Shown here: positions 17,293 to 26,330 of the stretch, piece after piece
How the letters are laid out: each line of letters opens with the position of its first letter
Numbering within the stretch: position 1 is the first letter of the stretch
DNA from: Flavobacteriia bacterium
GTDB taxonomy: Bacteria > Bacteroidota > Bacteroidia > Flavobacteriales_D > Crocinitomicaceae
Assembly (NCBI GenBank): GCA_026391005.1
Contig: JAPLEV010000048.1
Coordinates: 30,377-94,376 of the forward strand
Direction of reading: 5' to 3'
DNA length: 64,000 nt
The notes under the pieces: generated by a model
The model's input: only the letters and a program-made list of their open reading frames with translations
Database searches by the model: none
What the model was told of the DNA's origin: nothing
Position numbers and translations under genes: made by a program

Positions 17293-19619
17293 TATTCTAT
17301 ACTTATTCGCTTGGTGTACGTGTTATTATCAAAAGTTAGGTTCACAAAGTACAAACCTGTTTTCAAATTAGAGGCATCAACATCCACTAATGATTGACCG
17401 TATATTTCATTAATGGCTTCACGGTAAAGTAATTTACCATTTATATCAGTGAGCGTAAATGACAAGCGACCTTTAACGAAAGGATTAATTTGAAGTTGAA
17501 AATGACCTTCAGTAGGATTTGGGAACACAAAAAAGGAGTTCAAGAAAATAAGTGGGTCAACAATTCCTGCACACGGATTAACGATTGCATTAACAGCCAC
17601 CGTATCACTTGAGCAAGAACCTACAACAGCTTGGGCATAATAAACTTGGGAACTAGTCAAAATCGGGGTGATAAAAGTATTACCAGTACCGACAAGTAGA
17701 CCATTAGAATCGTACCAATTAATTGTTCCTGAACCACTTGCACTGAGCGTCAATGAACCTGCATCGCAAATAGTATCCCCAATAACCATAGGATTTAATG
17801 GGCCATTTACAATGACATCGATAGGTGAAGAAGCACTCTCACACGTTCCATTCGGTGTAAAAATCTCCCAATCGTAGAAATAACAATAGAAAGAAGCACC
17901 AGCAGAACATCCTGTAATAGAAACTAATCCAGGAATTTCATAAGGATAGACAGCTGAATTATTGTTGCGGTACAAACCGCCAGAAGGCATACTAGTTGCT
18001 TTTAATCTTAAATTACTATCCAAAGGAACAGCAAAATTTAGATTTACACGGCTTGCGCCAGAAGGAACGCTAACAGTTGCACTCTGCAAAATAGACCCAT
18101 CTGAAGCTTGTAATTCAATCGAAATATTACCCGCATTGAGGGCATATACCTTCGCAGATTTCAAGGTAAATGATTCATAACTATTAAAAATCTCGTATTG
18201 GTTAACCGAAGAATAACCACCACCACCAATTCCATTTGTATGCGGCTCAGCATTCACCGAATCTGAATAAGACTGTGTATTGGTGACATAATAAGTTTGT
18301 GAATTCGTTAATACAGGCGTAGTGTAGGTTGCCCCAACACCCACTTGGATTCCCTGCGCATCGTACCAAGTTAATTGACCTGAACCACTTGCCGTTAGAT
18401 TAGCCACATTCTCCGCACAAATAGTAAGTCCTTGGCCACTTGCCATGGAAGGCGAAACATTACTTACTACAAATGGCACTGACGTATTTGTTCCGCAATA
18501 ACTAGTAACGGTACAAGTATATGAACCAGATTGATTTACTATAATTGATTGAGTTGTTGCACCAGTTGACCATAGAAAACTAGATCCTCCAGTTGCGCTT
18601 AAGTTAATAGAACCACCTGTGCATAAATTAGTCGAGCCATTAGAAGAAATCGTTGGTAAGAGATTTGAATTCGCAGGACTTTGCATAATAAGTGTTACAG
18701 GAACAGCTGTGTAATTGTTATTCTCATTTTCCTCTTGAAAATTATTATTTTTATCCACCTCCATTACGATGTAGTAATTTCCATTACAGGTATTTGCTGG
18801 GACATTAATCCACATTCCGTCCAAATGTTTTCCGTAAACATCCGTCCAACCCGATGAAATCCCTTGCTCAACAACAGAACAATCATAATTCCCTCCTCCT
18901 AAATTCCAATTTGGGAAGTTCACATTTAAAAGATTGTTACCACCCAAATAAACGGTATTGTCATCACGACAATGACCATCATACGTAGAACCGGGTGTCC
19001 CACATTGGCCATAATCCATTAAACAAAATCCGATTTTTGCTCCTTCCCCTACTATGGGCCAATTTAATGGGTTGGGATCAAGTGTTTGAATACGAAGCGT
19101 CATGACCGCCCAATCATTAACATGATTATGACCATGGGAAGGATGATAGGTCATACTGCCAGTCCAAGTATCCACAAAACTCATCACCCCTAGATCCTTT
19201 TTGTAAACACGCTGAATCAATAATTGATTTGGATTTTGCGCACCGTTTGGACAGGTAAAAGTCCCGGTACTTGGCACATTAAACACCGTATCATTGCCAC
19301 ATAAAAAAGCGCGTTTCCCATTGACATCTTGTCCACGAACCGTAAAACTTCCGTGACCAATATTGGGCGTGGAACCAGTAACTCGTATGCGGCCATCATC
19401 AGGGCCTTGGCCGTTATAATTGGTACCTGCGCCACTTTGGGGATATTCTATCCAGCCATTATTAATAATGCCCTTCCACGAGGCAGTTATATCGGGAAGT
19501 AATAAACAATTTTGAGAGCCATCAGCGCAAACACATGATGTAGCATTCGTAGTTGTGCATTGACTTTTAGCAAAAAAAACAAAACACAAAAAGACGGAGA
19601 AAATGTAAAATTTTACCAT
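17292..19619 (-). CDS. Lysyl oxidase homologue with Ig-like repeats and T9SS sorting domain
   Basis: The 775-residue protein starts with a signal peptide (to about residue 20). Residues about 140-310 resemble the lysyl oxidase catalytic domain. The copper site HxHxH is present (H162, H164, H166 in HPSHGHNHVNDW). Lysine K195 (EGAKIGFCLMD) and tyrosine Y262 (TDVYGKHLDGMWI) align with the residues that form the lysyl tyrosylquinone cofactor in animal enzymes. Two or three Ig-like domains follow (about 325-690), then a type A sorting domain (FPNPTEGHFQLQI). The likely reaction is oxidative deamination of lysine or amines outside the cell. It is the first gene of a pair with the propeller protein. 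Confidence 0.85.
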   Translation of the reverse strand: MVKFYIFSVFLCFVFFAKSQCTTTNATSCVCADGSQNCLLLPDITASWKGIINNGWIEYPQSGAGTNYNGQGPDDGRIRVTGSTPNIGHGSFTVRGQDVNGKRAFLCGNDTVFNVPSTGTFTCPNGAQNPNQLLIQRVYKKDLGVMSFVDTWTGSMTYHPSHGHNHVNDWAVMTLRIQTLDPNPLNWPIVGEGAKIGFCLMDYGQCGTPGSTYDGHCRDDNTVYLGGNNLLNVNFPNWNLGGGNYDCSVVEQGISSGWTDVYGKHLDGMWINVPANTCNGNYYIVMEVDKNNNFQEENENNNYTAVPVTLIMQSPANSNLLPTISSNGSTNLCTGGSINLSATGGSSFLWSTGATTQSIIVNQSGSYTCTVTSYCGTNTSVPFVVSNVSPSMASGQGLTICAENVANLTASGSGQLTWYDAQGIQVGVGATYTTPVLTNSQTYYVTNTQSYSDSVNAEPHTNGIGGGGYSSVNQYEIFNSYESFTLKSAKVYALNAGNISIELQASDGSILQSATVSVPSGASRVNLNFAVPLDSNLRLKATSMPSGGLYRNNNSAVYPYEIPGLVSITGCSAGASFYCYFYDWEIFTPNGTCESASSPIDVIVNGPLNPMVIGDTICDAGSLTLSASGSGTINWYDSNGLLVGTGNTFITPILTSSQVYYAQAVVGSCSSDTVAVNAIVNPCAGIVDPLIFLNSFFVFPNPTEGHFQLQINPFVKGRLSFTLTDINGKLLYREAINEIYGQSLVDVDASNLKTGLYFVNLTFDNNTYTKRISIE

Positions 19620-19724
19620 ATTTATTATATATATACTTGAAAATTAGAAAAAATTTATGGTTTTAAGACACCTATACTAATAAATTATAAGCGAAGTTAA
19701 CATTTAGAATGTTAAAATACAAGC

Positions 19725-19732
19725 TAACTTTG
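19725..19732 (+). promoter_or_regulatory. -7 element of the DUF983 gene
   Basis: TAACTTTG matches TAnnTTTG and ends 5 bases before the ATG at 19738, predicting a leaderless or near-leaderless transcript. Confidence 0.55.
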
Positions 19733-19737
19733 TGCCC

Positions 19738-20136
19738 ATGAAAAAGGGAACTAAATTATATAGCGTAGTCAATTTTAAATGTCCCTGTTGTCATGAAGGT
19801 GATTTTTTCATTTCTCATCCTTATAATTTTAAATTTACGGGTGATATTTTAGAGAACTGCTCAGTTTGTGCAAAAAAATACATGCTAGAACCTGGATTTT
19901 ATCAAGGAGCAATGTACGTGGCCTATGGTTTAGGCGTTGTTGTATTTTTGAGTATCTGGGCAAGTTGCAATCTGTTCTTTCCATCCATGGGTGTTTGGAC
20001 ACAAATAAGTATATTCTCCTTATTAATTATTTTTCTAGGCCCCTTGTTATTTTCATTATCTAAAATAATATATGCCAATATTTTTATAAAATTTGATGCC
20101 AATGCAAAATCAAATTATTTAAAATCGAAAATATAA
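19738..20136 (+). CDS. DUF983 family membrane protein
   Basis: The ATG at 19738 is preferred over a GTG at 19732 that lies inside the promoter; the protein is 132 residues. The cytoplasmic N-terminus has two cysteine pairs, FKCPCCHEGDFF and NCSVCAKKYMLEPGFYQGAMYV, forming a zinc-ribbon-like unit typical of DUF983. Two hydrophobic helices follow. Function is unknown. It lies 38 bases upstream of the sulfotransferase gene on the same strand, but that gene has its own -7 element. Confidence 0.85.
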   Translation: MKKGTKLYSVVNFKCPCCHEGDFFISHPYNFKFTGDILENCSVCAKKYMLEPGFYQGAMYVAYGLGVVVFLSIWASCNLFFPSMGVWTQISIFSLLIIFLGPLLFSLSKIIYANIFIKFDANAKSNYLKSKI

Positions 20137-20162
20137 GACTCTTAATAAGTCAACATTAATTT

Positions 20163-20170
20163 TACATTTG
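20163..20170 (+). promoter_or_regulatory. -7 element of the sulfotransferase-phosphatase cluster
   Basis: TACATTTG matches TAnnTTTG and ends 4 bases before the ATG. The P-loop begins only seven codons later, so the start codon is well fixed and a leaderless mRNA is likely. Confidence 0.58.
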
Positions 20171-20174
20171 TAGA

Positions 20175-20735
20175 ATGAATAATGTGATTACGATAGTTAC
20201 CGGTATACCAAGGTCCGGGACCTCTTTAATGATGCAAGTATTAAAAAGAGCTGGATTGGACATTCATTCGGATAATAATCGAAAAGAAGATGACAATAAT
20301 CCACAAGGATATTTCGAATTAGATGCCGTAAAAGGCATCGTTAAAAACAATTCTTTTCTTCAAGAAGCCAGAAATAAGGTGGTAAAAATTGTTGCTCCTC
20401 TTCCTACTTTTATCGATTTATCAGAAAAGTATCAAGTGGTTTTTATGATAAGAGACTTAAATGAAGTATTGCAATCACAGGAAAAAATGGTGCAAAAAAA
20501 CCAATTGGACGAACGAGAAAAATTCAAAAAAATATACCTGATGCACATCGAAAAAACAAAAGTGTTTTTTGAAAGCAATTCCATCCCTTTTATTACCATA
20601 GATTATAACAATTTGATGCATCAGCCCACGGTTGAATTAACGAAACTAATAGAATTTCTATCTTTACCAAGTAAGCTAGATGACTTACTTCCTTCGATTA
20701 ATCCAGCACTTTATAGAAATAAAAATGAAAATTAA
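20175..20735 (+). CDS. Sulfotransferase-family P-loop protein
   Basis: The 186-residue protein opens with a nucleotide-binding loop, IVTGIPRSGTSLMMQ (G10-S17), the 5'-phosphosulfate loop pattern of PAPS-dependent sulfotransferases. MIRDLNEVLQSQ (R93, S101) resembles the 3'-phosphate-binding site. It lacks a signal peptide and is shorter than classical sulfotransferases (usually 250 or more residues). The acceptor is unknown, and a related nucleotide-dependent transferase cannot be excluded. It overlaps the next small gene by 11 bases and heads a three-gene cluster with a 50-residue protein and a phosphatase-TPR protein. Confidence 0.78.
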   Translation: MNNVITIVTGIPRSGTSLMMQVLKRAGLDIHSDNNRKEDDNNPQGYFELDAVKGIVKNNSFLQEARNKVVKIVAPLPTFIDLSEKYQVVFMIRDLNEVLQSQEKMVQKNQLDEREKFKKIYLMHIEKTKVFFESNSIPFITIDYNNLMHQPTVELTKLIEFLSLPSKLDDLLPSINPALYRNKNEN

Positions 20736-20877
20736 AAAAGATAAAGAAAAAATATACATTGCTACACCACAAGGAAGTCTGGGACTTCTTGCCCTTGGTC
20801 ATATTGGACTAATCAAATGGCGGGAAGCAATAGAAAATTCGAAAAGCACGAAGAAAAATCCTAAAAATGCAAAGTAA
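20725..20877 (+). CDS. 50-residue protein between sulfotransferase and phosphatase genes
   Basis: The ATG at 20725 overlaps the end of the sulfotransferase gene, and the stop overlaps the start of the next gene by 11 bases, so the frame is wedged into an operon. The sequence has basic ends around a compact core (YIATPQGSLGLLALGHIGLIKWREA). No signal peptide or clear membrane helix is present, although the core is hydrophobic. I believe similar short proteins with this core accompany the same neighbours in other phyla, but could not check. Function is unknown. Confidence 0.62.
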   Translation: MKIKKDKEKIYIATPQGSLGLLALGHIGLIKWREAIENSKSTKKNPKNAK

Positions 20878-23371
20878 ACAAAAGGTCATCGTTTTAGGAT
20901 GGGATGCCGCAGATTGGAAAGTAATTTTCCCTTTAATAGAACAGGGAAAAATGCCCAATATGAAGATCTTCCTTGAAAAAGGGGTTCATGGAAAAATTAA
21001 AACATTAGATCCTCCCCTTTCTCCGATGTTATGGACCAGTATTGCAACGGGTGTTCGAGCAGACAAACACGGCATTTCTGGATTTATTGAGCCTACGCCA
21101 GATGGTGAAAGACTTCGTCCAGTAACTTCCACCTCAAGAAGAGTAAAAGCAATTTGGAATATACTAAACCAAGAAGGGTATAAAAGTAATGTCGTAGCTT
21201 GGTGGCCCACGAATCCCGTTGAACCGATAAACGGCGTAATGGTTTCCAACTTATTTCAGATAGCAAGTAAATCCATAGAAGAGCCATGGATTTCTCCTCC
21301 TGAATCAGTTCATCCAAAAGAAATGGAAGAAACCCTCGAAAAATTTCGTGTGCATCCGCATGAAATTACCTTGAGTATGGCCTTGCCTTTTATTCCAAAT
21401 TTGAATACGGATAAAGAATTAAGGAAAGAACAAAGAACCTTAAGTGTTTTAAAAACCTTGGCAAATGCCGCTACGGTTCACGCTATTTCTACTTATTTAC
21501 ACGAGGAAACTACATGGGATTTTATGGCCATCTACCACGATGCCATCGATCATTTTTCGCATATTGCCATGCGATACCACCCCCCGAAAAGACCTGAAAT
21601 TGAACAAAAAGAATTTGATGACTATCAATTAGTGGTGGAGGCTGCTTACCGTTTTCATGATCTAATGCTAGGCAGAGTGCTAGAATTGATGGATGAGCAA
21701 ACAACACTTCTGATTGTTTCGGACCATGGATTTCATTCGGATCATCAGCGACCGTTATACATCCCTCGAGAACCTTCAGGTCCGGCGGTAGAACACAGCC
21801 CTTATGGAATTTTTGCCATGGCAGGGCCAGGAATAAAAAAGGGCGGTGTTGAAGTGAGCGGTGCCAGCATCCTCGATATTACCCCCACTTTGCTGCATTA
21901 TTTAAACCTACCCATCGGAGAAGATATGGAAGGGAAGGTGCTTCACGCTTGTTTTGAAGAAACTAAAAATACTCAATTAATCCCTAGCTGGGAAAGTGTT
22001 GATGGTGATTCCGGGATGCACGATAAAAATAGACAAGAAAATCCTTGGGATGCCATTGAAGCCCTTCAACAACTTGTTGAAATGGGATATATAGATGCCC
22101 CGGACGACGATAAATTACTGGAAGTTGAAAAATCTAAACGTGAAAATTTATACTACCTATCAAGAAACATGATCAATGGTGGCCGCATCGTTGAAGCCTT
22201 GACTATATTGGAAAAAATATTTCAGGAGTCAAAAATTATTCGATATGGTCAACGATTAGCCTTTACCTATTTAGCGTTAAGACACTACCAAAAAGCAAGA
22301 GATTTATTAGAAGAACTAAAAGAATTACACCTCCAACAAAAAAAGGAGAAAAAGCTCAAATCTGATGACCCTTTTGGTAGTAATGATATGGAGGAACCGA
22401 TGTACCTGCAATATTTAGAAGGATTAATTTTGTTAGCCATTAACCGGCCACGCTTAGCATTACCTATACTAGAAAGTGTGCAAAAAAAGAACCCAGCTAA
22501 TTTCCATGTAGCTTTCAATATCGCACAAATTCATAACCAACGTAAAAATTACGCTTCGGCAGAACAGCAATTTATTTGTGCACTTGCCATTGACGAGGGA
22601 AATGGGAAAGCACATCATGGATTAGGCGTATCATTCCTTAGGAGGAATTTAATTGATCAAGCCATCGAAGAATTCTTACTAGCCATTAGCAATGATTTTT
22701 ATTTGCCGAATGCCCATTACCATTTGGGGGAATCGTTGATGAAAAAAGAACAATACGATGATGCCGCATATGCATTTGAAGTAGCCATTCGCTTGTCACC
22801 GGGCTTAACAAAAGCACATAAATGGTTGCACGAAATTTATACAAAATGGGCGCCAAATGAAACGTTAGCATCAAAAACATCTAATTTTCTTAGGCATAAC
22901 ATTCAAGGGGAAATAACAATTTGCACAAGTATTGACGGCGTAAACATGGAAGAAATGTTTAAGTGGTTCAAGATCCTTGAAATTCCTTCCGAATATGATA
23001 ATAAATCGATAGATGATGCAAAGAAATTAGCATCAGACACAAGTTGGTTGAAAACGAAAAGAAATCAGATTATTTATATTCCTTGCCATTGCTTGTCCTT
23101 ATTACCAGTTGATTTAAATTATAAATTAATTGTACTCGAGGAAGATAATGCCCAAGTAATTGAAGCCTTAAAAAGGCTACACAAACGTGATTTTAAAGAA
23201 AAAGAATTTCCACTTGAATTATTAAACAAATCAAAAAACGATCAAGATAAAATTGATACTTGGATAGCTTCACAAGCTACATTACCCGTGTTAATTCTTC
23301 ATAGCGAAAGTATAAAAACGGAAGAGGAAGAGCAATCAGAAATCCTAATGAACTTTATTAGTTTTGATTAA
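20867..23371 (+). CDS. Alkaline-phosphatase-superfamily phosphodiesterase with TPR domain
   Basis: The 834-residue cytoplasmic protein begins with a type I phosphodiesterase/nucleotide pyrophosphatase domain (about 1-365). Metal and catalytic candidates are D13 (GWDAAD), the nucleophile T57 (LWTSIATG), D228 and H232 (DHFSH), D286-H287 (SDHGFHSDH) and H310. TPR repeats occupy about 430-665, including NYASAEQQFICALAID and QYDDAAYAFEVAIRL. The remaining 160 residues are unassigned. It probably hydrolyses a phosphoester or sulfoester and may bind protein partners through the TPRs. Its start overlaps the 50-residue gene. Confidence 0.8.
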   Translation: MQSKQKVIVLGWDAADWKVIFPLIEQGKMPNMKIFLEKGVHGKIKTLDPPLSPMLWTSIATGVRADKHGISGFIEPTPDGERLRPVTSTSRRVKAIWNILNQEGYKSNVVAWWPTNPVEPINGVMVSNLFQIASKSIEEPWISPPESVHPKEMEETLEKFRVHPHEITLSMALPFIPNLNTDKELRKEQRTLSVLKTLANAATVHAISTYLHEETTWDFMAIYHDAIDHFSHIAMRYHPPKRPEIEQKEFDDYQLVVEAAYRFHDLMLGRVLELMDEQTTLLIVSDHGFHSDHQRPLYIPREPSGPAVEHSPYGIFAMAGPGIKKGGVEVSGASILDITPTLLHYLNLPIGEDMEGKVLHACFEETKNTQLIPSWESVDGDSGMHDKNRQENPWDAIEALQQLVEMGYIDAPDDDKLLEVEKSKRENLYYLSRNMINGGRIVEALTILEKIFQESKIIRYGQRLAFTYLALRHYQKARDLLEELKELHLQQKKEKKLKSDDPFGSNDMEEPMYLQYLEGLILLAINRPRLALPILESVQKKNPANFHVAFNIAQIHNQRKNYASAEQQFICALAIDEGNGKAHHGLGVSFLRRNLIDQAIEEFLLAISNDFYLPNAHYHLGESLMKKEQYDDAAYAFEVAIRLSPGLTKAHKWLHEIYTKWAPNETLASKTSNFLRHNIQGEITICTSIDGVNMEEMFKWFKILEIPSEYDNKSIDDAKKLASDTSWLKTKRNQIIYIPCHCLSLLPVDLNYKLIVLEEDNAQVIEALKRLHKRDFKEKEFPLELLNKSKNDQDKIDTWIASQATLPVLILHSESIKTEEEEQSEILMNFISFD

Positions 23372-23698
23372 TTAACATTAGTGCCCTACGCCCCGGCGGA
23401 AAAAATCACCGAAATGTCTGTGCGTTTCGGTAATTTTTATTTAAGTGTCTCTCGGCTCCGCTCGATTCACTTAAAGGGCATCGAGCGGAGCCGAGAGGCA
23501 CGGTACACAAGTCAACCGAGACTTGATTTTTTCGTTCTTTTGTACTTGTGCTGAGCTTGCCGTAGTATCAAGACAAAAGGCCAAAGAATATAAACTGCGA
23601 TTTTTTCCGCCGGGGCGGAGAAAAATAATGATCAATAAATTAGAACTTTTAAAAAAAAATAGTAATTTCACACAACAAACCAACTTATATCCTTGCTT
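23372..23698 (+). other. 327-base gene-free region filled by a palindromic element
   Basis: No gene is seen. Most of the interval is the nested inverted-repeat element at 23389-23617. The remaining right part (23618-23698) is AT-rich and should hold the promoter of the T9SS gene at 23699, though no exact TAnnTTTG was found. Confidence 0.7.
23389..23617. repeat. Nested palindromic element with perfect 19-bp terminal inverted repeats
   Basis: CGCCCCGGCGGAAAAAATC at 23389-23407 is exactly repeated in inverse at 23599-23617. Inside are a hairpin (ACCGAAA / TTTCGGT), an 18-base inverted repeat (CTCTCGGCTCCGCTCGAT at about 23449-23466 with its complement at about 23480-23497) and a CTTGATTTTTTCG ... 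TATCAAGACAAAAG unit. There is no transposase frame and no obvious target duplication. It looks like a MITE-type or composite repeat, and it may also stop transcription from the phosphatase gene. Confidence 0.72.
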
Positions 23699-24571
23699 AT
23701 GAAAACTTCTACACCATCTAAACAGTCGAAATTAGCGCAATACACAGCAGTTGCTGGTGCTCTTATTGCTGGTAGTAATGTAAATGCACAAATTGTATAC
23801 ACTGATGTTAGCCCTGACGCTGTACTTGATAGTTTAAGTGCACCGTACATGCTAGATTTTAACAACGATGCTAATCCAGACCTAGTATTTTCAGTACAAC
23901 ACCTAGTTGGCGCTGGATCAACAAGTGGTATTCAATTTACCTATGTTGGTGATGCTTGCGCAGTTGGTTTTCCAGCAGGTAATCAAGTGATTGGAGCTGT
24001 TTCCAGTTCATCTTTTGCTGTTTCTGCTCTTAACGCAGGTGACCCAATATCTGCAGCGCAGAATTTTGGGGGTTCTAGTTCTTCTGCACTTGCAATAAAT
24101 GCATTAATTACTGCTCCAGGTGCTGGAACATTTCCTATTTCACAAGGCGCATTCTTAGCTGCATCTAATAAATTTTTAGGAGCCAAGTTTGTAGTTGGAA
24201 CAAATACGCATTACGGATGGGTACAATTATCTGCCAATGGAACAGCTACCCAATTAACTATCCATGGTTACGCTTTTAATGGAACACCAGATGGTGCTTT
24301 AAATGCTGGTCAAATGGTAGGATTAGAAAATGTAAACGTAGAAGATAAAGTTAGCATCAAAACTACCTTAAATAATGCAACAATCAATGTAACACCTGAT
24401 TTAATCGGTGGTCTATTGCAAGTTGTTTCTATCAATGGTCAAGTAGTTAAATCAATCAACATTTCTGATATTAACACGACTATCGAATTTGAAGGAATCA
24501 ATACAGGAATTTATACAATATCCGCACAATTTGAAGCTGGAAAAGTTTCTAAGCGAGTATACGTGAAATAA
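23699..24571 (+). CDS. T9SS sorting-domain protein of unknown function
   Basis: The ATG at 23699 is chosen over an in-frame TTG at 23693, giving 290 residues. The N-terminus (MKTSTPSKQSKLAQYTAVAGALIAGSNVNAQ) is a long signal peptide. The body has DFNNDANPDLVFSV, an FG-GAP-like calcium motif, an Ala/Ser/Gly-rich middle and HYGWVQLS, seen in similar secreted repeat proteins. The C-terminus (ITIEFEGINTGIY-type strand, ending KRVYVK) fits a type A sorting domain. It is probably secreted or attached to the cell surface. It is monocistronic with its own terminator. Confidence 0.75.
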   Translation: MKTSTPSKQSKLAQYTAVAGALIAGSNVNAQIVYTDVSPDAVLDSLSAPYMLDFNNDANPDLVFSVQHLVGAGSTSGIQFTYVGDACAVGFPAGNQVIGAVSSSSFAVSALNAGDPISAAQNFGGSSSSALAINALITAPGAGTFPISQGAFLAASNKFLGAKFVVGTNTHYGWVQLSANGTATQLTIHGYAFNGTPDGALNAGQMVGLENVNVEDKVSIKTTLNNATINVTPDLIGGLLQVVSINGQVVKSINISDINTTIEFEGINTGIYTISAQFEAGKVSKRVYVK

Positions 24572-24590
24572 AAAAATTAAAACCCATGAA

Positions 24591-24617
24591 AAGCGAGAGA
24601 ATTCTCGCTTTTTTTTT
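24591..24617 (+). terminator. Intrinsic terminator
   Basis: AAGCGAGA (24591-24598) pairs with TCTCGCTT (24603-24610) around a four-base loop and is followed by a T run to 24617. It lies 19 bases after the T9SS gene stop. Confidence 0.9.
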
Positions 24618-24667
24618 GCTTAAAACTAACGAATGTATTAAGTAAGGCAATTTCTTTTTTAAGTAAG

Positions 24668-26266
24668 TTACTTCTTTGCCGACAACATGAATTCAGAAGT
24701 CTGGTGAAAGGTTATGTCAGGGTAATCTTGCTCAGCCATCGAAAGTAAGAAGGGAGTTTCGGCTAAAAAAATCAAATACCCATCTTTATCGCTTGCCATG
24801 CTATTGGATTTTGCGCGTTGAAAAGCAATAAGCTTATCTGGTTTTTCAGAGGTAACCCAACATGCCTTAAAGAAATTACGGTGCACAAATCGACAATTTG
24901 CACCGTATTCATGAATCAATCGATAATTAATCACCTCAAATTGCAGTTGACCCACTGTACCCACAATTTTTCGATTTCCCGGCTGTTGGATAAATAATTG
25001 TGCTACACCTTCATCAATAAGCTGCCGAATTCCTTTTTCTAATTGCTTAGATTTCATAGGATCCAGGTTTTCTAATTCTTGGAAAATCTCTGGGGAAAAA
25101 CTAGGGATTCCTTTATAACTAAACTTCTCCCCTGAACTTAGGGTATCGCCAATTTTAAAATTCCCAGTATCGTAAAGACCCACTACGTCTCCTGGATATG
25201 CTTCATCAATAATACTCTTATCTTGCGCTAGAAAAGAGGTTGGATTGGAAAACTTTAATTTTTTATCTAATCGAACGTGATAATAAAACGTATTTCGCTC
25301 AAATTTCCCTGAAACAACACGCAAAAAAGCAATTCTGTCGCGGTGTTTTGGATCAAGATTAGCATGAATCTTAAATACAAATCCCGAAAACCCCTCCTCA
25401 TTGGGTTCAACGCGACGAACATCCGTATCCCTTCCAATTGGAGAAGGTGAGATTTCGCAGAAGGTATCTAGTAACTCCTGCACCCCAAAATTATTTACAG
25501 CAGACCCAAAAAACACAGGGGCAATGTCACCCGACAAATAATCAGATCGCTGAAATGGATCATAAACATTTTCAACGATTTCCAATTCTTCCCGTAATTC
25601 ATTTGCCGCCTTATCCCCAATATACGCATCTAATTCTTGGTCATCTAGGGAAGCAATTTCCAATACTTTTGACTCAATTTTTGTTTTGTTTGCTGAGAAC
25701 AAATTCAAACTCTGCTGATAAATATTATACACACCCTGAAATCGATCCCCCATTCCGATTGGCCAAGTAAGTGGGCGGACTTTGATGGCCAAGGTCTGTT
25801 CTAATTCATCTAACAAATCAAAAGCCTCCTTCCCATCACGATCCATTTTATTTATAAATACAATCACTGGGGTTTTGCGCATTCGACAAACTTCCATTAG
25901 ACGTTTCGTTTGCTCTTCTACACCATTCGCGCAATCAATTACTAAAATCACGCTATCAACAGCCGTTAATGTACGAAAAGTATCTTCTGCAAAGTCTTTA
26001 TGTCCTGGCGTATCTAAGATATTGATTTGCTTATTCTTATATTGAAAAGCCATTACAGAAGTCGCAACAGAGATACCGCGTTGCTTTTCGATTTCCATAA
26101 AATCGGAAGTGGCCGTTTTTTTGATTTTATTATTCTTAACCGCTCCAGCTGTTTGGATTGCGCCACCAAAAAGAAGTAATTTCTCCGTTAAGGTTGTTTT
26201 ACCAGCATCCGGATGGGAAATTATCCCAAACGTTCTTCTCTTCTCAATTTGTACTTGATCACGCAT
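24668..26266 (-). CDS. prfC: Peptide chain release factor 3
   Basis: RF3 is a GTPase that recycles RF1/RF2 after peptide release. The 532-residue protein shows the GTP-binding motifs [15 protein letters not shown] (G1), RGISVATS (G2), DTPGHKDF (G3) and NKMD (G4). The translation-factor domains II and III follow (for example [20 protein letters not shown]), which distinguish it from EF-G by length. It lies downstream of ndk on the same strand, but a terminator sits between them. Confidence 0.96.
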   Translation of the reverse strand: MRDQVQIEKRRTFGIISHPDAGKTTLTEKLLLFGGAIQTAGAVKNNKIKKTATSDFMEIEKQRGISVATSVMAFQYKNKQINILDTPGHKDFAEDTFRTLTAVDSVILVIDCANGVEEQTKRLMEVCRMRKTPVIVFINKMDRDGKEAFDLLDELEQTLAIKVRPLTWPIGMGDRFQGVYNIYQQSLNLFSANKTKIESKVLEIASLDDQELDAYIGDKAANELREELEIVENVYDPFQRSDYLSGDIAPVFFGSAVNNFGVQELLDTFCEISPSPIGRDTDVRRVEPNEEGFSGFVFKIHANLDPKHRDRIAFLRVVSGKFERNTFYYHVRLDKKLKFSNPTSFLAQDKSIIDEAYPGDVVGLYDTGNFKIGDTLSSGEKFSYKGIPSFSPEIFQELENLDPMKSKQLEKGIRQLIDEGVAQLFIQQPGNRKIVGTVGQLQFEVINYRLIHEYGANCRFVHRNFFKACWVTSEKPDKLIAFQRAKSNSMASDKDGYLIFLAETPFLLSMAEQDYPDITFHQTSEFMLSAKK

Positions 26267-26280
26267 GCACTAAAGTGGTA

Positions 26281-26303
26281 TAAAAAAACCGCAAAATGCG
26301 GTT
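26281..26303 (-). terminator. Intrinsic terminator of ndk
   Basis: AACCGC (26287-26292) pairs with GCGGTT (26298-26303). On the minus strand a T run follows, the complement of the A tract ending at 26282. Confidence 0.82.
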
Positions 26304-26330
26304 CTTAAATAGTAAATCTATAAGGCTAAC

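Noticed and set aside
23389..23617. The palindromic element as a phage or plasmid attachment site
   Set aside because: There is no adjacent integrase or tRNA and no direct repeat pair; nested inverted repeats fit a MITE-like repeat better.
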